DNA of 64,000 bases, taken from NCBI GenBank assembly GCA_022577435.1, contig JAKOON010000006.1:19368501-19432500 (forward strand), given 5' to 3'. The notes beneath the pieces were generated by a model, which saw nothing but the letters and a program-made list of their open reading frames with translations, made no database searches and was not told where the DNA came from. Shown piece by piece: positions 50,501-59,816 of this stretch; position 1 is the first letter of the stretch; each line of letters opens with the position of its first letter. Origin of the DNA: Embiotoca jacksoni (taxonomy: Eukaryota; Chordata; Actinopteri; Embiotocidae). Both the position numbers and the translations under genes were made by a program.

Positions 50501-53500
50501 GAGCTGCTTTTTTTCTTGTTTCTTCCCTTTAAATCACCAACTCATCTCATCATCGGTCTCTCATCTCTCCCTCCTCTGAGACGCTATTCATTTGTTCTCT
50601 CATCACATCTTTATCCTTCTTCTTTTTCTTCTTCATCTTCTTTTCTTCAGGGCACAGTGAACAATCGGACAGGTATTTTCCCAGAATCCTTTGTGAAGAT
50701 CATTAAGCCCCTCCCAGAGTGTGACTCCGAAGGTGAAGGTGGAGGTCACACGTACAGCTGCCTCCGCTGCTGCCTGCTCACCCCTTCTGGAATCGAAACC
50801 AGGTCTGTCTTAGGTTAAATGGGTCAGCGGGGTGTTTCCTGTTGTCAGATGTCTAAAGGTGGGACATAACATTTGGAAAACAATATGTTAATGCAGAAAT
50901 CCTGAGACTATCCTCAAGTTAAGCAATATTTTGTAATCATGTAGAAAGCGCAGTTCAGATGATGCATATATGATGTGAGTTTTATTTTTCAGGAGGAGAA
51001 GGGTTGGGTGGGTGGTCTCATACAACAGCGTTACTGTTGTCGTGACAACAGGGTGCATGGCTCTAGCTGCAGGAGTATGGTGCTCACTTCCTGTTTCCAA
51101 CTAGCTGGGACAGTTTTTTTTTTTTTAAAACCACATTTACTGTTGCCATGACGACAAAGGCTTCATAAGTTTAAAGAAGTTGGGAACTTTAAAGCACAAT
51201 ACGGTGCATGTCATCATTTCAACCCAAACCATGATCTTTACCTCACCAAGTGTTTTTGTTCCTAAACCTGGTCAGTGGTTCCATTTCAGGAAACACTTCT
51301 GTGGGTCGTATTTGAGGGTCGGAACGAACATCAAATTGGTTGGGAGACTTTTGTGAAATTTGAGGGCTTTAGATTGACAAGTCTGACATTAGACTGAAAT
51401 GTGGCCTTTACTCCTCTGATAGAGCATCATAAATTGAGTATTTAGTGGTTAGGTTTTGGGTCTAGGACCAACAGACTCGTAGGTTTTTAAACCTAGGTTT
51501 TATGACTACTTTGAACACAACAGTTCTACTTTGTGGAAGGACTTTAATTCCCTTCATCCACATGTATATTTTTAGATGTAATGAAATCAAACAGGAAACT
51601 TTGCAGCAATTAATTTATTGTTCCATCTCTCTGCTAATTACACTGCTATCCCAATGAGTATTACATAAAGTGTCTGTCAGGCTAGCAACCTGATTCTCAA
51701 TTACATAAATGTGCTTCAATCAGAGGATTGTGTGTTCCTTCTTACACAGAGATGTGTGTGTACAAGAGGACCTCACCATCCAGCCGACGTACAAGGACCT
51801 GCTGTCTCGGATGAGGTAAAAAAAAATAAAATAAATAAAAACTGACCTCTCTGTAATCTGCTTTCCCTGTTTTGTAGTGCTGCAGACTGATTTTAAGAAA
51901 GAGACACAAGAATAGATGGACACTTTAATGTGTGTTTTATGCCCTGTTTTTTTTTTTTTTTTTCCTTTTGCAGAGTCCCATATGGGAAACATTAACATAG
52001 GTGTTAACAGCTGACCGTTGTTTAGTTGTGGAGTGGTAAATTATAATGTGCAACCTCACAATTGAGAGCCAATTACCACACCTTCAAAAAAATGTGATAA
52101 TGACATATTTGACGAAAGCCTGGAGTGAGGAAAATTTAAAGCGGGCTCATCGTGCACAGTTAGAGTTATATATTTGCCTGATGTACAGGTCATCAAACTC
52201 CTTATTTATCTTCTACTGACCTATTAACATAACGCACACACGTGAAGACAGAGCAGTGACGATATGTATCATTAACAGACCTCTTTAGGACCATGTGTAG
52301 AGATTATGGAGTTAATTGTACAGAGTACATTTTAAACTGGTGGAGCTTTTTAATAACTTTGATCTATAAAGTGTCGCAACTGCTGTCGAAGGGCTGATCA
52401 TGCGACGACCATGACTGCGGGAGCTGTCCAGGGTACTCTGTGTTTGAATCCTCCTCATTATTCATTGACGCAGAGTGCAGGATTTCATTATCAAAGTAGT
52501 TGTCAAGAGCCCACCTGCCCACTCAGCTCAGATTGCTGCACAGCTGTACTGTGGGATAGAACAAGCTTTTCCTTTAAGGCCAAATTATTTTTTTTTATTT
52601 TAAATCGGTTCCTCAAACAAAGCAAAGATTCCATTTACTGTCTCTTTAAGGCTCCTCCCTCCTGGTCGCTCTGTTCTGATTGGTCATCTTCTGAAATCTC
52701 CACTTTTCATTACAGATGCTATGAAAACAAACATATAACAAACATTCACATATTTTCCCAGTTCTTTACTCAGAATTTCAACTTCTTAGATCTGCAATGT
52801 GTTTGAACCCAAAGCTGAAATATGTGATTGAACAACTCCAACAAGCAACTGAACAACCTTAAGAACAAAGCCTCCTCTTGTCTGTTTAGCAACACCTGCA
52901 GGTTGCTTAACATCCCAGCGGATCCTGTTTAACATTAGTTTACATTCTTTCATCTTGTAATCTCATTTGTTATCCTGCACACAACATCTAATGCATGTCT
53001 GCCATATTCCTCCATAGTTGCTCTTCCTCCATTTTCTTCTATTTTCCCCCATTTAAAGGAGTTTTTTCGGTTTAGGATCACAGGCGTAAGTACGAAGTGT
53101 TTTACACTGGACAGTGTCAACATTTGAGAGAATGACTTAATGCATACCTTACATTTTTGAACTTTGCATGTAAATCCCCAAATTCCTGCACCCCTGTACA
53201 TTCACCACTCACATGACCCTACTTATATATTTCAAATCCAAAATTTCCAATCTTCCTGATGAAAAAATAATTCACTGGTTAATTTTGACATCTGCTATGT
53301 GTCACAAGGGTTTAACATGTTTAATTCAATCCATTTTTATAAATTAGACTTTAAAAGATGGCAATTTAAATCACAAATCAAAGCTTTTGTTGTCCAGTTC
53401 ATGCACAGCACAATAGATTTCCATATCTAATGTGTCCTCCTGATATGTACTGATGAACTAAGCTGATTGCCAACCTTTGTCAGCATATTTTCAGCATTTT

Positions 53501-55081
53501 ACTGGCTCAGTATTTTGAATGTGAGGTTGCAATGAAATTTCACAATAAACATGGCTGAGTAGAAAATCATTAATTCACCAGCCTTCCCTGAAGGCCAGCA
53601 TATTCAGTTGTCGTGCACTGCAAACCTGCACATTTCCAGTTGCCAATCGTCACCAGTCTTCAAATTAGTTCCCGTGGGACCTCCAACTCCTCCAACTCTC
53701 CCCTCCATCCTCCCCGTCCCACAGCACCACCGTCACCGGATCCATATGCTCATTACAATATCATATCTGTTCTTGTGTCTTTTTGCCTTTCACTCTGCCT
53801 CTCCCCCTTTCTCTCATTATCTGGTAATTTAGATTGGTTGAGCACTAAGATGATTAACCCTCCCCATTCATAATCAGTTCATTTCCGCCGCTTATCTGCT
53901 CATTATTGTTTTTCTGTGCTCAGGCCTATTGTGCCCTGGAGTAGGATGGATGAGACCCTCGTCTTGAGTTTTAATATGGCTTAACTCAGGAGAGAAAGAT
54001 TATTAAACTGGGGAGGAGTGGAGCATCTACAAATATTTCTAAACTAACAGAACTAGATAATGTAGTAAATGAAGATGATGATTTGCAGCTACTTTAACAC
54101 TATGAAACATACCATTTTTAGGGTAATTTCAATACCTTCACGTTTAAGCTAAGATATTGGTCATTATAGGGGTTAACCATTCGTGCTATATCTTGTGTTT
54201 TAGCAGAACAGTCTAAAATATCCAAATCTTACATCATTTGATTTGATAATAATTTTCATATTAGTCTTTTTATCAAGGAAAAAAAAAACATTTTGTCTTG
54301 TGAAATTGTTTTGTTTTGACTTGTATCTCACCAGAGAATACTGTGAGTAGAAATGTCTTTTCATAGTTGTGTAGATGAGATTGTGTAGAATCTGTCAACA
54401 TCAGAACCATGTTTGTGGGGCACTCTTTGGCTTAGCAATTAAAAAAAAAAAACAACAATTGTTTAGTGCCTGATGCAAATAGGTGTCATTATTTTATTCA
54501 GTTAAAACTTGCACCTTTTGACCACAGCTTTTGTTACATTGCTACAAAAAGCACAGAAATGATTCATATTCTTTAAGCTAAACTATATCTGTTGTCTTGG
54601 TATTTATACAGCAACATTTTAATCAAAGCGTAATGTAATATTTTTATATAGAAGTTTCAAACATATGTTCATCATGTATTTACAATCATTTTATCTCAGA
54701 ATGAATGTGATGATTGTTTATTAAAATTAAATGTTAATGTTATTATTTTTCTTCTGAATGTTCTTTATATTTTGGAAATTCTTAATTTTTATGGTTTAGC
54801 CTAATCTCTGAGTTTTTAAAATATCTGAAGACATGACTCCGACGCCTAACTCTCCTCTTCTCGTCTCTCTCAGCGACGTCTTCAAGGTGGAGGATTTTGC
54901 CCTGAACTACCGCGATGCCGAGGGTGACCTAATCCGTATTCTTGACGACGAGAGCGTGCAGCTGATGATCAAGCAGGCCAAAGGTCAGCAAGGCAAAATC
55001 AAGAGACCTGTCAATCAGTTTCCGTGGGAACTGATTGTGACCATGACCTCTGACTTCTCTGTTTATAACACCAGCCCCTGA
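18878..55081 (+). CDS. ncf4: p40phox, cytosolic NADPH-oxidase subunit, complete gene
   Basis: Ten coding exons (18878-18900, 19507-19591, 19675-19834, 28900-28970, 29690-29817, 33738-33789, 43624-43722, 50651-50802, 51750-51815, 54874-55081) total 1044 nt, giving 347 aa plus TGA; human p40phox has 339. All junctions are AG/GT with matching phases. The PX domain (about 12-135) keeps the phosphoinositide pocket: R55-Y56 in YRRYRQF, K91 and R104, matching human R58-Y59, K92 and R105. The SH3 domain is about 174-224 (AMFDF to FVKII, W204). The PB1 domain (about 280-340) has the acidic OPCA-type motif YRDAEGD at 291-297, which in human binds p67phox. The protein brings the p67/p47 complex to PtdIns3P on phagosomes to promote superoxide production. 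The start is the first in-frame ATG in the region, with A at -3. Introns 3, 6 and 7 are large (9.1, 9.8 and 6.9 kb). Confidence 0.97.
19317..19348 (+). repeat. Poly(A) tract in ncf4 intron 1
   Basis: An unbroken run of 32 A. It has no recognisable SINE body upstream, so it is probably a simple repeat. Confidence 0.9.
19507..19591 (+). CDS. ncf4: ncf4 exon 2 (PX domain start)
   Basis: Acceptor GTTACTTAG, donor TTT|GTAAGT. It reads SDFEQLPDNIPVSATIADIE then ENKGFIDYF, close to the mammalian p40phox PX start. Confidence 0.95.
19675..19834 (+). CDS. ncf4: ncf4 exon 3 (PX core, PtdIns3P pocket)
   Basis: Acceptor TCTCTCCCAG, donor CCAG|GTGAGT. It reads KFVIEVKTKGHSKYLIYRRY and includes R55/Y56, the phosphate- and ring-contacting pair known from human p40phox (R58/Y59). 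Confidence 0.97.
22505..22915 (+). mobile_element. MITE, family A copy 3, in ncf4 intron 3
   Basis: The left end AACCCAGTATCACATC and right end TTGATACCAGGTT form an imperfect inverted pair. The pairing extends about 70 bp inward to TCAGTGTCACC on the left and its inverse on the right, GTGACACTGATGG. The interior matches copies 1 and 2. No coding capacity. Confidence 0.65.
23527..23613 (+). repeat. Inverted repeat A, left arm
   Basis: An 87-bp arm starting GACCTTTGTGAGGAAG and ending GGGCTAGTGCGTG. It pairs with 23694-23780 with only a few mismatches; the spacer is 80 bp. Confidence 0.9.
23625..23691 (+). repeat. Inverted repeat B, left arm
   Basis: A 67-bp arm (CAAATTTTACACACAC... to AATCATCGTG) lying in the spacer of repeat A. 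It pairs with 23844-23910 with about 3 mismatches. Confidence 0.9.
23694..23780 (-). repeat. Inverted repeat A, right arm
   Basis: The reverse complement of 23527-23613. A third, direct partial copy of the arm start is at 23786-23820. Confidence 0.9.
23844..23910 (-). repeat. Inverted repeat B, right arm
   Basis: The reverse complement of 23625-23691. This copy is contiguous with the transposase C-terminal region, so it is probably the original. Confidence 0.9.
26150..26530 (+). repeat. Dispersed teleost repeat (TTTCATGGCAATCC type)
   Basis: Contains GTTAGCATACTAACATGCTC near the left and ACAGAATTTCATGGCAATCC near the right. I recognise this combination from a widespread percomorph repeat; a second copy is at 41.4-41.7 kb. 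Boundaries are approximate. Confidence 0.5.
28900..28970 (+). CDS. ncf4: ncf4 exon 4 (PX)
   Basis: Acceptor TTCTATTCAG, donor AAG|GTAATC. It reads KVYIGNKKEIAESRIPELN then TYMK. K91 and R104 correspond to human K92 and R105 of the lipid pocket. Confidence 0.97.
29290..29681 (+). repeat. Pyrimidine-rich tract before ncf4 exon 5
   Basis: Nearly 400 bp rich in C and T on the coding strand, ending with a pure (CT)n run at about 29660-29681 that acts as the polypyrimidine tract of the exon 5 acceptor. Confidence 0.8.
29690..29817 (+). CDS. ncf4: ncf4 exon 5 (PX end)
   Basis: The acceptor follows a pure (CT)n run and ends TCATTTCAG; donor AAAGT|GTAAGC. It reads KLLGLPTWLLLDEAPRMFFY and ends RALRRLRPPTRK, the conserved basic end of the PX region. 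Confidence 0.95.
33738..33789 (+). CDS. ncf4: ncf4 exon 6 (PX-SH3 linker)
   Basis: A 52-nt exon, acceptor GTGTTCTAG, donor GAG|GTACTG. It reads KTVKPPKMDLFSSPRAE, matching the linker position in mammals (…APRAE before the SH3). Confidence 0.9.
33963..34063 (+). repeat. (CA)n microsatellite in ncf4 intron 6
   Basis: About 37 CA units, then a mixed CACG tail. It begins 170 bp downstream of exon 6. Confidence 0.97.
34300..34510 (+). repeat. Pyrimidine-rich tract in ncf4 intron 6
   Basis: CCTCCC/CCTT low-complexity DNA, almost free of purines for long stretches. There is no coding signal. Confidence 0.8.
37085..37549 (-). mobile_element. TIR MITE in ncf4 intron 6
   Basis: The left end CCCGTTCTCATC...CGTCAAA (37085-37110) is mirrored by TTTGACG...GATGAGAACGGG (37525-37549). 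Length is 465 bp with no coding capacity. The interior (GGTGGTTGGATGGTCCAAAC) resembles family A in reverse orientation, so the elements may share internal sequence. No clean target duplication is visible. Confidence 0.7.
40024..40055 (+). repeat. Poly(G) tract, 32 G, in ncf4 intron 6
   Basis: An unbroken run of 32 G on the coding strand, followed by TTGCGTGTGTG. Confidence 0.95.
40191..40265 (+). repeat. (CA)n microsatellite in ncf4 intron 6
   Basis: About 37 pure CA units, 135 bp after the poly(G) run. Confidence 0.98.
41400..41700 (+). repeat. Dispersed teleost repeat, second copy
   Basis: Contains GACCTGATGATGGCG, TTCCATGACAATCC and GCAGCAGTTGTTGAGATATT, the same repeat type as at 26.15-26.53 kb. 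Bounds are approximate. Confidence 0.5.
42095..42236 (+). repeat. (CTTT)n microsatellite
   Basis: About 35 tetranucleotide units with a few interruptions, within a longer pyrimidine-rich stretch from 41.88 kb. Confidence 0.97.
42378..42414 (+). repeat. (GT)n microsatellite
   Basis: About 18 GT units, 190 bp before a long CA tract. Confidence 0.95.
42602..42684 (+). repeat. (CA)n microsatellite
   Basis: About 41 CA units with one TC interruption. Confidence 0.97.
43532..43575 (+). repeat. (GT)n microsatellite upstream of ncf4 exon 7
   Basis: About 22 GT units ending 48 bp before the exon 7 acceptor. Confidence 0.95.
43624..43722 (+). CDS. ncf4: ncf4 exon 7 (SH3, first half)
   Basis: 99 nt. 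It reads AMFDFRGNNKMELNLKTGEL then IFLLRRVNADWLE. It has the ALYDY-like start and the tryptophan W204 that lines SH3 peptide grooves. Acceptor TGTGTCTCAG, donor GGAG|GTAAGA. Confidence 0.97.
43728..44220 (+). repeat. Long purine-rich tract after ncf4 exon 7
   Basis: About 490 bp of GAGAGG/GGAAGA-type DNA with few pyrimidines on the coding strand, starting directly after the exon 7 donor. Confidence 0.85.
44455..44500 (+). repeat. (CA)n microsatellite
   Basis: About 22 CA units inside the Tc1-like element. Confidence 0.95.
44735..45500 (-). mobile_element. Mariner-like fragment nested in the Tc1-like element
   Basis: CATCGTGCCACAGTTCAGCTCG (44763-44784 region) and GACAGTGACGTTCTGCCCCT (near 45405) match parts of the mariner at 23.4-24.5 kb in the same order. 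The two parts are split by about 460 bp that includes (TTC)n. No terminal repeats of its own are visible. Confidence 0.5.
44888..45350. repeat. Inner insertion with (TTC)n
   Basis: This part separates the two mariner-like halves. It holds GCAATTGGGACATACTACCT on the left, CATATTGGGACATACTAAAT on the right and a (TTC)n run at 45105-45147. The shared TTGGGACATACTA is in direct orientation. It could be a further small transposon; I cannot define TIRs. Confidence 0.35.
46544..46574 (+). repeat. Poly(T)-poly(G) junction
   Basis: 17 T directly followed by 14 G. Confidence 0.9.
47200..47730 (-). mobile_element. Mariner fragment next to the LINE
   Basis: Begins CAAGGGGCAATCAAAATGTTC, a variant of the terminal repeat seen at 23.44 kb. 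It continues with ATTGTGCCACAGTTCTGG, GTGCATAACCCTGC and TGTTGCAGATTT in the same order as that element. It stops where the LINE 3' end starts. Confidence 0.6.
47735..50240 (-). mobile_element. L2-type non-LTR retrotransposon, decayed, antisense in ncf4 intron 7
   Basis: On the minus strand, endonuclease motifs occur in order: LCLTETWL (near 50045), GDFNIHVD (near 49670) and LSDHFLLTFE (near 49480). Reverse-transcriptase motifs follow: NYRPISNLTFISKILEKVVA, FQFGFR and DLSAAFNTIDH (48.85-48.2 kb), then GVSQGSVFGPILFTLYMLPL (near 48160). The YADD region is present but frameshifted. A C-terminal part (NTAARVLTGFSKRDHISPVL, near 47880) follows. The frame is broken in several places and the segment after YADD seems deleted. 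It cannot be active as it stands. Confidence 0.85.
49099..49188. repeat. Perfect 22-bp inverted repeat inside the LINE
   Basis: 49099-49120 (AGGTGAAATTCTTCTAAATT, then AG) is the exact reverse complement of 49167-49188; the loop is 46 bp. On the LINE strand the second-read arm encodes the expected NLEEFHL before DWKD. Confidence 0.95.
50651..50802 (+). CDS. ncf4: ncf4 exon 8 (SH3 end and linker)
   Basis: Acceptor TTTTCTTCAG, donor CCAG|GTCTGT. It reads GTVNNRTGIFPESFVKIIK, completing the SH3, then a linker with a Gly-rich acidic stretch (SEGEGGG) and a cysteine cluster SCLRCCL. The human linker lacks the extra cysteines and is shorter. Confidence 0.95.
51225..51320 (+). repeat. Fragment with MITE-like interior
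   Basis: AACCCAAACCATGATCTTTA and GTGTTTTTGTTCCTAAACCT resemble the interior of family A elements (compare 9.33-9.38 kb). Ends not found. Confidence 0.4.
51750..51815 (+). CDS. ncf4: ncf4 exon 9
   Basis: Acceptor TTCTTACACAG, donor ATGAG|GTAAAA. It reads DVCVQEDLTIQPTYKDLLSR then M. It aligns with the DIAVEEDL...LKDLLEL part of human p40phox, at the start of the PB1 region. Confidence 0.93.
51816..54873 (+). other. ncf4 intron 9
   Basis: 3.1 kb, strongly AT-rich toward its 3' end. No coding signal or clear mobile element is seen. Confidence 0.5.
54874..55081 (+). CDS. ncf4: ncf4 exon 10 (PB1 domain, stop)
   Basis: Acceptor CGTCTCTCTCAG. It reads DVFKVEDFALNYRDAEGDLI and ends SDFSVYNTSP then TGA 55079-55081. 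The acidic cluster D293, E295, D297 and the later DDE form the PB1 surface that pairs with the basic PB1 of p67phox. Confidence 0.97.
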
Positions 55082-55225
55082 GAGAAAAGGGAGAGAGTGG
55101 AGAGAGATATTTAAAAATATTTTGTATTCTTATTTCAGACAATTGAACATCAAATGAGTATTGTTGCTGATGTTGGTACATTGATTCAAAGCCTTTCTGT
55201 AAATGGCCAATATATTTTACTGAGC

Positions 55226-55231
55226 AATAAA
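55226..55231 (+). terminator. Poly(A) signal of ncf4
   Basis: AATAAA 145 bp after the stop codon, giving a short 3'UTR. It is the first such hexamer after the CDS. Confidence 0.75.
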
Positions 55232-58200
55232 CTAATGAAATAACATGTTTGTATTTTTGCTTGCTTTCTTTTTTTCTTGTTTGAAGGTTTTGCTAATAGT
55301 AACTGGAAGAACATTACAGCTCCACACAGCCTCAAATGTGCTGCGTTATAATCTGGGGTCTCATTTCAGGTCAAAGAAAACCTTAAGGGACAGATCACCT
55401 GACACATTTACAGGTGTCAGACACGACAGCAGTGCAGCATATGTGAAAAAACAAGAAAGATATGCAGACCTTAAATCTGACAGTGACTCTTATTCAAGTT
55501 GCTGATGCTGAACGTGTACGTTTTGCATTCAGGAATGAAAGGGTGTTTTAACGATTTATTGTGTATACGCATGTCCAAATGTTACGGACATTTAGAGATG
55601 TCTGTATGCATACATCAATGGAATAAATGTCTCACCACTCCCTACATGCTCACAAATAATTTAGCTCTAATAATAACTTTAATTCATTCAACTAAATAGC
55701 TGAGAATGTGTTTGTTCTCTAATGTGAGGATTTTATATTGACAAATGTATATTTTACAAGCAAATTGAAGATGTGGCCTTTGGTTCCGGGTTATTTTTCC
55801 AAAATCTGACACTATAGATAAAAATGGATTCATCAATTAGTTGGCAAAAATAACATTAAAAAAATGTAATCAATATTCAAAAATGGTTGTAAGAATAAAA
55901 ATGTAAAAGCAAGGTCAATTTAATTAGTTTTACATTGTTATTCCTAAAGTTTGAGTCGTTTTCTTTTCAAAATGAAAGCTCATGCAGGTGGCGTTAAGTA
56001 CGGTTCACTTCGTGTTTAGTGTAGTCACCACCGATGTGTGTTTGCAATGCTGAGCAAGAATACCTCACTCGAGATAAGAAAAATAACGTATCGCTCAACT
56101 TTTCTCTCTGCAGAAACCCAGCAGAGTTTACACTTTATCTGTCTGGCTGCTTCTTGTCTTTTTGTCATCGTTCTGTGCTCTTTTAAATCGGTGAGTGGGG
56201 AACAAAGCCTGAATTTTCCAAAATTAATGAATATCAATGGGTATTTATCAGCACTGTTAACCAATCAGAGATATTTAATGGTAATTGGGTGCATTAGGAG
56301 AACATATTTACTTAACTGCTTAACATATCCCTTTCCCTTCAAGGACGTAAAAGACATCTTGTTCTTTACTGTCTGACAGTATCATTGTTTTCCAACTCTT
56401 TATTCAAAACCCAAGACCAAAGTTTATTTTATTCCAAATGATTTGTTCATCTATTTATATAAATTTCACCAACATGAATAATTGTGTCATGTTTGGAAAG
56501 TTTTGAATTTGCATATAATTTTTAACTTTTTCTTTTCTTCATGAACAACATTTGGATGCAAAGCATCAGTTTCAGCTTGTTATGAAGTTAAACTGGATCA
56601 ATAAGTGGTAACGAAGATGTATTTTGAGTTTTCATTTTTGTTTGTGGGGTTTAAAAAGCACAGCTGTCTCCTCCACGGTTCGGTCAGGTCCCCACCATGC
56701 ATTGACATTTTGTTCATGTGTCTGCATTTCATTCACACTAACCTCAGGACATTCAGATATTGCCTTTGCTGGCAGGACAGTTTTTCCTCATCTTTAATGC
56801 AAAGTCATTCCCCTCATATTCCTTTTTAACAATCTCTCCCGGGAACTGTGGAAGTTATGAATCTTTAAAAGTTGCTTATCTCACCGTAGGCGACTGATAC
56901 CTGCCCATAATTGTAAACACCCATATTCTCTTGAGTATTTAGGTGTATATATTGTTGTTGTTTTGTTTTTTTCTAGGACTCATGCATTATTAGAAAAATG
57001 ACCCCAAAAAAATGCATGTTAATTCAGTGATGGATTAGAGTTGACAGCCAATTTGAATCTTTTTTTTGCTTTTTTTGTTAATATTGAGAAGAGACATTTC
57101 ATTGTCAGTTTGGGGAGAAATCCAACTTGTTTTAGATCAGTATCCAAAACAACAGTTATTTTGGAACCACTACAATGCTGTTAGCTTACTATCCAAAAAT
57201 ACAGCTGAAATCTCTGGACACATGGAAGTGTAAATGGTGATTTTTCAGGTGTGAATGAGCTTTTTTGTGATGATCTTTTCCTCTGGGACACATACATTTT
57301 CCTGCAAGGCACTGACATGAATCCCTCACACTGTAATTCACTCTCTAACATTATGTTGGAGGGTTTTGTTGTGCGCAAAACTTTAACTGATGTTTGCATA
57401 TGGGGTCAGATCAGTGTCATAATGAGTGAATGCACAAATATACTTGGAGAATTAATATATAAATGACTCTCCAAAAAAATGTTTTTCAATGTACACAAGC
57501 TTGTTTTTGTTTTATATAAAAATGAGGTTCACAATTTTTTTCTGAAGTACACACAACTATTTCTTGATTCAAATGTATATTAATTGAAATCTGTAAATAT
57601 ATCCTTTTAAAAGTATTCGTAATTTTCATCAAAAAGATATTTGAATGTTGTTACATTTATATACAAACAGGTCAACTTGTATTTTACACGCTGCTTGTAT
57701 TTTGTAAACATCACTGTCTTTGTTTGTGGGATTTTAGAGACTCCTCTCTGACTTCACAAATAAATATTTTTTTTTCCAATCAGCTGTCTTTGAGGGTATG
57801 ACCCGACGTGATCATATTGTGTTGCACCTGCGCAGGTAAGCTTTAAAGTGGCAACAAAAAATTGTGGGCTGAAATAATTAGAAAGAATAGAACTTAGCTG
57901 CAAGGTAACAATGCAATTACACTGAGATAGACACGAGGAAATACACACACACACACTTTGATTTATCAAAGTGCATAACATAGTACTGTGGCAATTAAAT
58001 GGATAAAAAGCACATGGTCCTGATAAAGCAGGTTTGATAGCTTTGAACATTACCTTCCTCCTTTTCAGTGATTAAAAAACACAGTGTCATTGGTTTTACC
58101 TTGGCAAAGCTGGATTGAAAAAAATGTGCTACTTGGTGGTGCCACTCAAAAGGCAGCAATGTCTCGTGAGCACAATCATGTTCGACATGCTTTTAGCTCA

Positions 58201-59164
58201 TGGGAGCTGGGACTGCTTCTCTCACTGCGTTGTTTTTGCTTTGATAAAAAGAAGAGCCCTCTGCCGACACGTTTCCCACTTTCACTGAGATGGTGCTCTC
58301 ATCCAGGGAAACCCAGACGAGGCTTAAAGCCTTGCTCAAGGATACTGATGGGAAAAGTAGCAGGTCAGAGTTGGGGTTGTTGGGTTTCTCTGGATGAGCA
58401 GAGAGATATTCAGATAAGTATAGCACGCTGTGTGGAAACTTGAGGAAGTGCATTATCTGTTGAAGAACATTTTGTATTTGTCTGTCAATGTGCCCGCTCT
58501 GCTGTGTTTGACACTCTGTCACTTTCACTGTTGTGTCTCTGCACCTCAGAACCGCAGCATGTTATCCAATCAACCTTTGCCCACAATTTAATTATGAACA
58601 TTCTTCTTTGCTGCCATATCGGCCTGTTTTACATCTAATTAAGCTCATAATGAATATTATAAGGCCCAAAGTCATGTCAGTCTGAGAATCAGACAGGTGC
58701 CATGAGTCAAAGTAGCAGAGTTTAAAATAAAGGAAGGATATGTCATTTTGCAATTTGACTTATTTCCTATATGCTATGAATTATAGAGCAATTCAGAATC
58801 AGCGGGTTTGCTTGAGGTCTCAGCAGAGGGATGTTGTCGATGGTTGGACATCAGCTGGTTTGTTATTGTAACATATTTAGACTTAGTATGAACTGAACCG
58901 GTACTCAGGGTGTCGGACTGGTTCACCTAAGATCTGTCAAGTTGAGCAGCAAGCAGTGACAGTGTGACATGTGGGAAAGTGTGTTGAGGAATCTGATACA
59001 CCGGGGTTTGGCAGTCAGTGAAAAGGGCCACAGCGGTTGTGAGGACACAGCCAGGAAGCCAGCTAGCTGTGAGGCAGGTGACATGTTGCTGGTGCAGATT
59101 GCAGCAGCTCACGGAAAGGGCGGTTTTCCTGGGAGAGACTTGGAGTGTTCAGTTTCATGGCACC

Positions 59165-59214
59165 GAACCTGTTGAACCCATTGAACCTGTTGAACCCAGT
59201 GAACCTGTTGAACC
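59165..59214 (+). repeat. 18-bp tandem repeat, 2.8 units
   Basis: The unit GAACCTGTTGAACCCATT repeats nearly exactly. The Val-Glu-Pro and Phe-Asn-Arg translations across it are artefacts. Confidence 0.9.
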
Positions 59215-59739
59215 ACACGCTCGCGTTGACAACTGTTTGCGTGGTGAACATATTTGTTTATATACTTGTCTATGTACTACACGTGTTACTGGAGGACTCC
59301 ACCAGAGGGCACACCAGTGAAACAATGATACCATTAGAACATCCTGATCTGCCTGTTGTAAACAATAAACATGGTGGCAATCGAGGGGGTCACTACTATG
59401 GGGATTCAAGTATGACGGGATAAAACATGTCGTCGGCTCCATCCCCACTCTGATTTTTCAGCATTTTCCGGACGTAACGGTATCGGACTCGCATCCATTT
59501 AGTTTTCTGGGTCTTTGACTCTGTCACATCTTCATACTGCCCCTACCTTACCCTTCATGTGCATATTGCATCTTGCGTAGTCGTTCGGTTAATTTCTGAA
59601 GACGTGCACAACCAACGCTCCAAACAGACACGGGATAAGCGAAGCGGCCGTCATTCAAACGCGTAGTTTAAAGCGAGTATATCTCCGGCCTTAGTGTCAC
59701 ATGCATTAGGAAAACAGAACCATGGGTAACCGACAGAAA

Positions 59740-59816
59740 CCTTTAAAGACATGCTTCCCCTTAATGGACAGGGGGTGTATTACATGCTTTGTTGTGATAC
59801 CGGGTTGGATATTCTG
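59740..59816 (-). mobile_element. MITE family A terminus
   Basis: Inverted, the segment reads ACCCGGTATCACAACAAAGC, then ATGTAATACACCCCCTGTCC. It closely follows the left end of copy 3 (22505). A matching other end is not clear. Confidence 0.5.

Noticed and set aside
58084..58443. Possible coding exon around 58.1-58.4 kb (119 codons)
   Set aside because: No splice sites fit, no recognisable domain, and part (CTTGCTCAAGGATACTGATG) resembles a dispersed fish repeat.
59145..59448. Frames with VEP/NLL/FNR repeats
   Set aside because: They come from an 18-bp tandem repeat of 2.8 units.
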